A stretch of 64,000 nt of DNA from Erinaceus europaeus (lineage: Eukaryota > Chordata > Mammalia > Eulipotyphla > Erinaceidae). Of this stretch, positions 46,651-54,648 are shown in pieces. Numbering within the stretch: position 1 is the first letter of the stretch; each line of letters opens with the position of its first letter. Both the position numbers and the translations under genes were made by a program. The notes beneath the pieces were generated by a model. It saw only the letters and a list, made by a program, of their open reading frames with translations, made no database searches and had not been told where the DNA came from. The stretch is taken from assembly GCF_950295315.1 (NCBI RefSeq), contig NC_080170.1, positions 91,496,054 to 91,560,053 on the forward strand. Reading direction: 5' to 3'.

Positions 46651-47501
46651 TAATTTTAAATTAAATAAAGTAATAAAAGATAGGCAAGGACATTACATAA
46701 TTATTATAGAGGCTCAATCAGCCAAGAAGATTTAACCATCATTAACATTTATGCACCCAATGAGGGACCATCTAAATACATCAAGCACCTACTGAAAGAG
46801 TTTCAAAAATACATCAATAGTAATACAATAATAATGGGAGACTTCAATACACCACTCTCACACTTAGACAGAGCACCAAAGCAGAGAACCAAAAAAGATA
46901 CAAGAGAATTGAATGAAGAGACTGACAGACTAGACCTCTTGGACATTTTCAGAGTCCTTCACCCCAAAAAACTGGAATGCACCTTCTTTTCAAATCCACA
47001 TAACACATACTCAAGGATAGACCACATGTTAGGCCACAAAGACAGCATCAATAAATTCAAGAGCACTGAAATCATCCCAAGTATCTTCTCAGACCACAGT
47101 GCAGTAAAACTAACATTTAACAACAAACAAAAAATTATTAAAAGACACAGAATTTGGAAACCAAACAACATACTCCTTAAAAACCACTGGGTCAGAGAGT
47201 CACTCAAGCAGGAAATTCAAATTTTCCTGGAAACAAATGAAAATGAAGACACAACCTATCAAAATATTTGGGACACAGCTAAAGCAGTATTGAGAGGGAA
47301 ACTTATAGCCGTACAATCACATATTAAACAACAAGAAAAAGCCGAAATGCACACCTCAAGGTCTTAGAGGAAGAGGAACAAAGGAACCGTAAAGCAACCA
47401 GAAGGATAGAAATTACTAAAATTAGAGCAGAAATAAACAACATTGAAATAAGAGAACCATACAGAAGATCAATGAAGCCAAATGTTGGTTCTTTGAAAGA
47501 A
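46651..47501 (+). pseudogene. L1 ORF2 endonuclease fragment
   Basis: Begins mid-domain; the N-terminal catalytic Asn and Glu are absent. A 2-nt gain near 46705 shifts the frame. The longest intact piece (46834-47367) includes GDFNTPLS and SDHSAVKL. A deletion near 47348 shifts it again. Truncated by the junction at 47501. Confidence 0.9.
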
Positions 47502-47535
47502 GTTCCAGCTCACTCTGTAGAGAGTGAGCTGGAAC
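47502..47535. repeat. Perfect 15-bp inverted repeat at L1/retrovirus junction
   Basis: gttccagctcactct (47502-47516) and its exact reverse complement (47521-47535) flank a 4-nt gtag loop. It lies exactly where L1 homology ends. Such hairpins can be left by template switching or fold-back during break repair. Confidence 0.92.
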
Positions 47536-47536
47536 C

Positions 47537-48368
47537 ACTAAAACGTGACAGGCAAAGCAGAAGCAGTTGAGGCAGACAGGCAGTAAAAAAAGATCTGTCC
47601 TTGGAGTCTGTGAATCAGGTTCTTCAGATCACATCAGGTGACAGACATCTAGGGTTTTTTGGGGGGTGTGCCACTGTAGTCGTGCCATTTAGTGGGTGAT
47701 GTCAGGGTGTGCATGGGTCCAGATGGTTTTTTCCAGGATTCCTGTGGAAGAAACACAAACAATCTGCTTCTCGTGGTTAGCAGGGCATCTGATTTGAATT
47801 TTTTATAGAAAAAGAGGTTTGGTTCCTTAGCCAACTGAGTATTGGGGGAATGTATATTTCCTATTTATTTATTATTATTATTATTTGTCATGGTAATCAG
47901 CCATTATCTGGAAAGTCCTGGGTGATTCATGGGGAAAAAGTACTTATCTTTTAACAAGGACTCTAAGGTGTAGGGAAGTGGGAACTTATCTTTTTTTTTT
48001 AGGATTTATTTATTTATTTGTTGCCTCTTGTTGCCCTTGTTGTTTAATTGTAATTATTGTAATTATTATTGTTGTTGTTATTGATATTGTGGTTGTTGGA
48101 TAGGACAGAGAGAAATGGAGAGAGGAAGGGAAGACAGAGAGGAGGAGAGCAAGAGACACACCTGCAGACCTGCTTCACCAATTGTGAAGAAACCCTCTGC
48201 AGGTGGGGAGCCAGGGGCCTGAACTGGGATCTTTATACCAGTCCTTGCACTTTGCACCATGTGTGCTTAACCTGCTGTGCTACCGCCTGACTCCCAGGAA
48301 CTTATCTTTTAACAAAGACTCTATAGCCATGCCAATATCAACCTTGAAGGCACATGTGGCTCCCCACA
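47537..48368 (-). other. Candidate 3' LTR region, unresolved
   Basis: After the candidate polypurine tract, the minus strand continues TGTGGGGAGCC, plausible as an LTR start. The region contains tataaaaaattc (about 47795). It does not resemble the 5' LTR, so it may come from another provirus or may not be an LTR. A 24-bp motif (acttatcttttaacaaggac...) occurs in tandem at 47942 and about 47984/48300 (period 42), the second split by a SINE. The 61-aa frame at 47649-47834 is unidentified. Confidence 0.3.
47995..48296 (-). mobile_element. tRNA-derived SINE, family A, inside the retrovirus
   Basis: Minus-strand copy: gggagtcaggcggtagcaca head, box-B-like gttcaggcccc, CT tract, CAACAA tract and AAAT tail. 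Perfect 14-bp TSD ggaacttatctttt lies at 47981-47994 and 48297-48310. It entered after the provirus. Confidence 0.92.
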
Positions 48369-48380
48369 TGTCCCCCTTAT
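48369..48380 (-). promoter_or_regulatory. Candidate polypurine tract
   Basis: Minus strand ATAAGGGGGACA, about 290 nt downstream of the env remnant stop and next to a TG. In retroviruses this primes plus-strand synthesis just before the 3' LTR. An 8-bp inverted repeat (acatgtgg/ccacatgt, 48352-48359 and 48364-48371) overlaps it. Confidence 0.4.
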
Positions 48381-48673
48381 ATCATGTTTTGATGTTTGAC
48401 GGACTTTGTTTTGTGTCAGGGTGGACTGTGCCTGTCTTAGGTTGGGGACCAGCCTTCCGTCTTACCTGTCATTGGAACACCTGGTCATTTTTGCCCAGTA
48501 GTACCAGGTGCCCTGTCTTAGATTGACTGGATAATGCTAGTTTCCCTTTTACCCGTCATTGCCTAGCCAGCCCTCTACATGGTTGACGTTCTGATGGAGC
48601 AGGGCAAATCCTCCACAGCAACTCCATATTCTGCCATGTCCAGCCTATGATAGTGAGCTTGTATAGGTTGCTT

Positions 48674-49440
48674 CTATATGGCATCAATCTGTAGTTGCAA
48701 AAAGGCCATGAGCTTGTTAAGAATTATAGGACCTACTGTGAGCAGAAGTAAAACAAGCAAGGGTCTCACAACTAAGGGTAGCCAGGTAAGGAAGGGGGAA
48801 TTTATCCATTGGTATGAAGAGGTGGGATCATATCTCAAGTCTAAGGGGAAGCAGTCAGTGGATGTGATGTCCAGGGGAGCAGCCATTTGTCTTTGGGTGT
48901 AGTAAAGGATGTCTGTGGCATGGGTGACGTTATAAAGGGAAACATCTTTAAGTTGTCGGCTGACAAAGGCAGGCCTATGGTGGCAAGACAAGACACACCA
49001 GTTAAGTGTACAAGAATATGTGAATGTTGTTAATTCACACAGGTTGAATATGGAGGAACTTCTTACAGTTTAATACCTTACCATATGAACAGATGATTCT
49101 TCATATGAAGGCTTGATAGCTGTAATCACTTACTTGTGAAAAAATAAAACTTGTAACAAGTTAGAGGTTTACTATAATTGATACCGTGATGATTATAATT
49201 GGTTTAAATACCTTTATGATTTTTTTTGAAGGTCATCTAATGTTACCTCTCGTAGCAGTCTCTACAGCAGGATCTTCAGACCAATTTTGGTTAAAATATA
49301 TATTTGGATTTTTTAACTATTTTTTCTTTGGACTATAAACAGACTCAGGTTACTTAGAGAGTTAACACATGTTAGTGACAATGGTTTTAACATTTAGAGT
49401 ACTCTGAGCAGATGGGTCATACAAAAATGTTTGGTCATTC
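48674..49440 (-). pseudogene. env remnant (transmembrane end)
   Basis: The open part (48991-48674, 105 codons) ends with a hydrophobic membrane span (PLVVRPLLVLLLLTVGP) and a short tail, then a stop. This is the layout of a retroviral TM subunit C-terminus; the span resembles D-type/gamma-type Env. Between integrase and this part there is only about 450 bp, so the surface subunit and most of the TM ectodomain are missing. No start or fusion peptide was recognised. It cannot encode an entry protein. Confidence 0.65.
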
Positions 49441-49458
49441 AACACACTCACTCACAAA

Positions 49459-50480
49459 TCACAACTGGCCAGTCATAGATAAGACATTCAGGGAAAGGGT
49501 AGGAGAGAGGGCTCTGTGAGCCAGATTTTCCAGATTCTGCCATGTCATATTATGGATCCTGGGATGTATCCTGAATCTAGTCCTCTTGTATTTCTTGTTC
49601 TTCAGGGATAGCAGTGCCATCATGAGGATATTGTCGGACATGGCGGGCAGGAACCCAGACAGGTTTAGAGTAATTCTGTGGGGAAACACATGTGAAACCT
49701 CTTCCCATGGTCAATAGAGGGTCAGGCCCTTTCCAAATTTTATTGACCTTAATAGCTGGAAGAGTAGATGGTGTTTACCAATGAAGAATAATAGGAGGTA
49801 GGTCTGAATTATTGTAAATATTAAAGAGATTTAACATAGTTAAGGCTTTTGCTAGCTGGATATTGGGAGGGTACATTCCTCCTTTATCTTTATTTAATTG
49901 AGCCTTAAGGGTTTGATGGGCCCTCTTGACAATGTCCCTGTGGATTATAGGGAATGTCTGGGGTATGAGTAATGTTCCAGAGGGAACAAAAATCTTTAAA
50001 TTGTTTGTTGGTAAATGCAGGCCCATATTCAGTTTTCAGTTGAAGGGGTAAGCCCATCACAGAACAACAGGAGAGCATATGGCTTATAAGCTTTTTAGAG
50101 TTTTCTCCTGTCTGAGGTGTTGCCCACATAAATTTAGAAAAGGTATCAATTGAGACAAACACACATTTTTGTTTGCCAAAGTTTGGTATGTGGGTGACAT
50201 TGATTTGCCAAAGAGCATTAGCTTTTAAGCCTTGGGGGTTAACCCCAAGAGTCTGAATAGCAGGTGTTTTTATGAGACTTGCACAGGAAGAGCATGTAGC
50301 AAGGATATGTTTCAATTGTGGTAAAGGAACATCGGGAAATTGAGCTCGAAGGCCTTTAAGATTAACATGGGTTAGGGAATGAAAGTTAGCAGGATCAGAG
50401 ACAGAGACTAGGAGAGTTCCTGTGGAGGCAAAGCAGTCAGCTGCAGCATTCCCTTCATATAGGGAACCAGGAAGAGGGCA
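49459..50480 (-). pseudogene. Integrase part of pol, broken
   Basis: The frame 50624-49905 carries the end of RNase H (HLRSH, EGNAAAD), a degraded N-terminal zinc region (CSSC) and the catalytic core. The first Asp is present in SIDTFSKF. The second catalytic Asp position reads KTEYGPAF (Asp to Glu). After a frameshift near 49950, the third site reads RDIVKRAH, with Lys where the catalytic Glu is expected. The C-terminal domain follows (about 49750-49550, KGPDPLL and GRGFTC) in yet another frame. Integration activity is excluded. Confidence 0.85.
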
Positions 50481-52110
50481 GTGGGAACGAAGGTGTTGAA
50501 TATACAGTGGCTGGGTTCGAGAACAGAGAACAGAGGCGATTTGAATCAAGAAAGGGAAAAGTGGGTTGTCATCAATTCTCATATAAGAAAAAGCAAGCCA
50601 TGGAATTAAGTTAACAGTATACACACTGTCAGAAAAAAGGTTGAAGGATTCTGGTACAGCTTTTAATGCAAGGAAAACAGCATAATGTTCTTTGTATTGA
50701 GGGGAATTATCAGGAAGCTCAGTAAAGAGAGGTTTAGGGGATTGTTTGTCTGGGTAATATATAAGAGCAGCAGCTTCTTTTTTCCACCATCGGTAAAGAC
50801 TGTAGGAGCATAGGGGATGGGATCTCGAGAAAAAAGTTTAGTTGCAAGTAGGGGCAAAAGAGGTAAAGAAGCTATCAATTTATTAGAAGGAAAATGGTTA
50901 TCTATTTGTCCTGGAAACCCTACGAAGCTTATAGCAAAGCGGAAATGATGGCATGTGAGCCACTCTGTATCTGTGAGAGAAAAGGGCAGAATAATTAAAT
51001 CCGGTTCTTTCCCTAAGACCTGAACAGACCTATTTCTTCCTTGGCGAACCATGAATGCTAATGCGTCTATCTCAGTGAGGAGTCTTGGAGCTTGGCCTAC
51101 TGGTGTGTGAAGCCACTTGAGAACCCCATGGTTCTGCCACAATGCCCCTACTACTGCGGGGGTGGAGTTAAAGATTAGAAGGTTTACCAGAGAGGAGGGG
51201 GAGAATCGAACAAGGTACATGTCCTGGAGGGCCTGGTTAACCCTTTCCAGTGCCAAGGAGGCCTCGGGAGTTAACCTACATTTTGAGGAGGGCTGTTTGT
51301 TTCCTTTTAACAGGTCAAACATTGGTTGGAGGCAGCTTGTAGGCAGATAAAGATACTGCCTAAGCCAATTTACATTTCCAAGAAAACTTTGTAAAGAAGC
51401 AAGAGTAAGATTAGAAGGAAAAGTAACACTAGGTTTTAAGGGACAAATTTGACTTAGAGAAATCTCTGAACCTAAGAAAGATATTGGAGGAATTAGCTGT
51501 GTCTTCTCAGGAGCTACATTAAGGCCACTTTTCTTTAATGTAGGAATGAGAAAATCACATAGGGCACAGAGATCTGTATCTAATTTTCCCCATATTAATA
51601 CGTCATCCATGTAGTGAAAAATATTAAGGCCATTATGAATATATGGAAAAAGGGCAGATTTAATAGCCTCTTGACAAATTGTAGGACTATTGGCCATGCC
51701 CTGGGGCAGCACCACCCATTCAAATCTATCAGCAGGGCTGGCATTATTAATAGAAGGAACAGAGAAGGCAAAACATTTACAATCTTGCGGATGCAAGGGA
51801 ATAGAGAAAAAAACAATCTTGTATATCAATAGCTATGATTGGAATTCCCGTGGGAATTGCAGAAGCAAGAGGCAAACCCTTTGGAGGGGAGCCCCAGACC
51901 TGCATGGTTTTATTTACCACACGGACATCTTGGAGAAGGCGCCATTTTCCCAAGCACTTTTTAATCACAAAGACAGGAGTATTCCATGGGCTTCTGGAAT
52001 GACAAATGTGTCTCAAGGACAACTGCTCTCGGAAGAGCTCTTTTAAAATTTCTAGCTTATCCCTAGGCAAAGGCCACTGCTCCACCCAGACAGGCTCATT
52101 AGAAAGCCAG
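50400..52110 (-). pseudogene. Reverse transcriptase and RNase H part of pol, broken
   Basis: From about 52110, the frame 52085-51777 has PLPRDKLEIL, SPWNTPVFVIKK and the first catalytic Asp in IAIDIQDCFF. A frameshift near 51800 moves into the frame 51829-50663 with QGMANSP and YMDDVLIW, the catalytic box. The connection domain and the RNase H start (VFTDGG) follow. Another shift near 50650 leads into the integrase frame. YMDD is conserved, but no single frame spans the enzyme. Betaretrovirus-like class II by motif style. Confidence 0.9.
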
Positions 52111-52144
52111 TCTAAACAGGGAGTTTGGTTATGAACAGTGGCAG

Positions 52145-52510
52145 TTAGTATTGGGGGTGCTGATTAGATCTGGTCTCGCAGGAGTGGGTGTTATGCTCTG
52201 CAGAGGCATCTATGGATATCCTAACATCAAGACATTCTAGAAGCTCCCTGCCCAATAGGTTGGTGCTAATATCAGCTACCAATGGGTGGAAGTGTCCAGT
52301 AGAACCTTCTGGGTCTTCCCACATGAGCAAATCTCATGTGAGAAAGGATTGGGTCACCCCTCCAACTCCGTGTATACGGGGTCCTGGGAGGAGTTCCCAA
52401 TTTTGGGGAACCTCTGCTTGCCTTAAAATCATCTTTTCTGCCCCCTTGTCAATCAAAAATTTAAAAGGAATATTGCCAATCTTTACTGTCATAGTTGGGT
52501 GACCTCGTTC
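52145..52510 (-). pseudogene. Retroviral protease remnant
   Basis: The active-site region reads FLIDKGAE where aspartic proteases have D-T/S-G, so the Thr is replaced by Lys. The C-terminal LLGRELLE typical of retroviral protease lies at about 52240, in a different frame from the active site. A stop/frameshift near 52335 separates them. No dUTPase domain was recognised. Confidence 0.8.
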
Positions 52511-54072
52511 TAAAACAGGAGTGGTCCACAAAATCTGAGGCCCTGAATTTGTACCATTCAGGGGTGTGCCATCTTTATGAAATTTGGACCAACAATCTCT
52601 CTTCCAATGAAAACCTTTCTGACATCTAGGACAAGGTGTTCGTGGCCTCTGGATCCCTGACTGAAGGCGGGGTTGCCCTGACTGGAGGCATGGTTGCCGT
52701 GACTGGAGGCATGGTTGCCCTGACTGGAGGCATGGTTGCCCTGACTGGAGCTTATCTGGACATTGGTTACACCAATGCACTTGGCGGCCACACTGAAAGC
52801 AGGCCCCGTTTTGATTACGTGGGATAACTGTGTCTTAATGGGTGCCTCATAAGTTCCTGTGTCACTAAAATCCAATTATCTGGGTGTAGGTGTTTAAGAC
52901 TAAGTTATGCCTGATGGAATTGTGGTATCATGCCATCCCAGACTATAGAATGCAGGAGGAGAGAGTGGACTTCAGGATAATAAATCTTTCTCTCTAAGGT
53001 TGCCCTTACCCTTGAGATGAAGTTTGCTAAGGATTCGTCAGTGCCTTGGCGAAAAGAGTTAATGGGGACTGAGGCCTCTACTGTGGTTGGGGTTAACCTT
53101 TCCCATGCTTGTGTTGTGCTGGTGCGTACCTGTTCAAAATAACCAGTTGGAAACTTGGCTTCTGCCTGCTGAATTCCAGTTTCAAACTCTCCTACTCCAA
53201 ACAATGCATCAAAATTCCATTCTTTCTGTTTGTTACTATTTTCCTGTGATTGGCTAGAACATTCATCATGGAAGCATGCCTTCTATTGCAGGTAGAGGGG
53301 GTCTGGGAGTGCAGCACAAGCCAGGTCTTTCCAGTCCTGGGGGGTGTTAAGGTGCTGGAAAAAGCTTCATAAAATGGACTTTGTCCATGGGGCATGAAAG
53401 CCGTCCTCCTTCACGGCCTTTCTGAGTTCTCTGAGCTCTTTGTCTATTGGGGTTTTGTCTATTGGGGGCCACATTTACCGGGAAGGTGTGGACTTGGTTT
53501 GATGATGCGGAGGAAAGAGTCACAGAAGTAGAAGCTGCCATAGTGGCCGCAGGGGAATCTGAACACGTATCTATGGGGACGGAGCTCTTAGGGCAGACTG
53601 CAAAAGGTTTAAGATCTCTAAATGCTGAAAACATATCCTTTAACTCTTGTATCTTAGCCACAAGGTCTCCTAATAATGAGGTATCAGTGGGGGGAGGGGT
53701 TATGGAAGCAGAAGCCGCTGCAGAAGAAACCAAACATGTGTCTCCAGGGTCAGCAGAGGGAGGGGTCGTGGAAGCAGAAGCTGCTGCAGGAGAAACTGAA
53801 CACATGTCTCTGGGGGCAGCGGTTTTGTTGCTGACTGCAGATCGCTTAGGGCATTTAAGTCTTAAGTACATATCCTTTAACTCTCGTATCTCAGCCTCAA
53901 GGTCACTTAACCTTTCGGCAGGAGGCCTTGTACATATCCTGAAAGAAGCAAATATAGCCATGAGAACCCACAGTGTAGCGAAAATTAAAGCATCTCTGAG
54001 ATTGAGAGCCTCTCCCAGGAGAGAAGGATATAATGTTTGGGACACCTCCTCGTTAAGCGGAAAAAATCCCAT
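52500..54072 (-). pseudogene. gag (matrix, capsid, nucleocapsid), broken
   Basis: The ATG at 54072 is in a strong context (ccaccATGG). The first frame (54072-53347, 241 codons) has MGFFPLNEE, then a hydrophobic segment (about residues 28-45), then a Pro/Ser/Ala-rich part with two related copies of an ELKDM...AAxxAS unit. A frameshift near 53370 enters capsid (SPFYEAF), interrupted again near 53290. The frame 53204-52905 holds the major homology region (FRQGTDESLANF). Two zinc knuckles follow: CFQCGRQVHWCNQC (about 52795-52754) and CPRCQKGFHWKRDC (about 52640-52599). The IAP-like hydrophobic N-terminus and betaretroviral capsid style agree with pol. At least three breaks prevent a full Gag. 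Confidence 0.88.
52657..52755 (-). repeat. 21-bp tandem repeat between Gag zinc knuckles
   Basis: Four full units and part of a fifth (ctgactggaggcatggttgc plus c) start at 52657, 52678, 52699, 52720 and 52741. In gag they encode a 7-residue repeat of type LQSGQPC inserted between the two CCHC motifs. The units differ by few substitutions, so the expansion is recent relative to the rest of gag. Confidence 0.92.
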
Positions 54073-54112
54073 GGTGGGGGGAAACGCAGAGCAGCAGAGT
54101 CAGGCGGCTGCC

Positions 54113-54121
54113 TCTTACCTG
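54113..54121 (-). promoter_or_regulatory. Retroviral splice donor
   Basis: Minus strand CAG|GTAAGA lies between the primer binding site and the gag ATG, the usual position of the donor for subgenomic env RNA. The cut is after the base pairing with 54119. Confidence 0.65.
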
Positions 54122-54163
54122 TATCTGGGCAACTTTTCGGGACCTCAGGCCGGGCGTGAGTGC

Positions 54164-54181
54164 GGGACACGTCAGGCGCCA
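54164..54181 (-). promoter_or_regulatory. Primer binding site, lysine tRNA-like
   Basis: Minus strand TGGCGCCTGACGTGTCCC, two bases after the LTR CA end. TGGCGCC...CGTG is closest, of those I remember, to lysine tRNA binding sites used by betaretroviruses, with mismatches in the middle and the end. Confidence 0.6.
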
Positions 54182-54183
54182 GA

Positions 54184-54607
54184 TGTCATACTGTGCTGCG
54201 GAGAAGAGAGAGAGGAGGTCCGGAGCAAAGAGGAAACACAAATCTTTATTTGCGCTGGCACCTCAGAGTTTGGTGCAAGGGAAACAGGTTGGCCCACATG
54301 GAGGTAGCGAAAATGGCCACCTCACGCAGTAACCTTTCCTGCGTCTAACACCGAAGTGAAGCGCCGGCAAGAGAAAGAGGTGCGGAAGAAGAAGGGCTTT
54401 TATAGGAGTAGCTGTTGCGAGAATAGGAAGGGGGAGGAGTAACCATAGCACTCCAGGATAGGATAATAACTCTCGTGAGAATGGGAGGGGGGAGGAGTAA
54501 CCAAAGCACTCCAAATATCGTGGGGAAATACACAATGCCCTGAGGGCAAAACATGGTGGAACAGGCAATCCGAGAATGTCCCAACTCTCACAAGAACTGA
54601 GGGGACA
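54184..54607 (-). mobile_element. Retroviral 5' LTR
   Basis: Minus strand ends ...TATGACA at 54184, two nt before the primer binding site. TATAAAAG lies at 54404-54397 and AATAAA at 54250-54245, giving clear U3, R and U5. U3 has two imperfect 38-bp direct repeats (54418-54455 and 54475-54513) with gggggaggagtaacc, enhancer-like. The start is placed at the TGTTGTCCCC near 54607; 54600 is an alternative. The 153-codon and shorter frames here are not genes. Confidence 0.75.
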
Positions 54608-54648
54608 ACATGGCAGATGTGACTGCATCTGCAAAATTTCCAAGCAAA
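54608..54648. other. Filler between LTR and L1
   Basis: About 40 bp matching neither copy 1 L1 at this point nor the LTR. It contains a 7-bp inverted repeat (gcagatg/catctgc, 54613-54619 and 54626-54632). A frame starting at 54610 runs from here into ORF2 by chance. Confidence 0.6.

Larger units (their letters stand above)
45305..47501 (+). mobile_element. L1 copy 3, 5' part (5' UTR plus endonuclease piece)
   Basis: Begins near ggtgattccagaagatggcg. The 5' UTR runs to about 46650 and then joins ORF2 at a point equal to copy 1 position 17947. ORF1 and the first about 80 ORF2 codons are therefore deleted. L1 homology ends at 47500 (equal to copy 1 about 18815), where retroviral sequence begins. 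It resumes at about 54649. No secure TSD was found. Confidence 0.88.
47502..54648 (-). mobile_element. Defective class II endogenous retrovirus inside L1 copy 3
   Basis: Read on the minus strand: LTR (54607-54184), primer binding site, splice donor, gag, pro, pol, env transmembrane remnant, candidate polypurine tract (48380-48369) and a doubtful 3' LTR to about 47537. The major homology region, two zinc knuckles, YMDD and an integrase C-terminal GPD motif place it with betaretrovirus-like/IAP-like elements. All genes have frameshifts or lost catalytic residues. About 160 bp of the host L1 is missing at the site. Confidence 0.88.

Noticed and set aside
49459..49689. Possible env start frame downstream of integrase
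   Set aside because: Another frame of the same DNA reads as the integrase C-terminal domain (KGPDPLL, GRGFTC), so this frame is a shadow.
52657..52755. Regular 21-bp repeats resembling a CRISPR-like array
   Set aside because: There are no spacers; units are directly adjacent and in frame inside a retroviral gag. It is a coding minisatellite in mammalian DNA.
53447..54307. 286-codon plus-strand open frame
   Set aside because: It is antisense to gag and the LTR leader, with composition explained by the Ala/Ser-rich gag repeats; no domain recognised.
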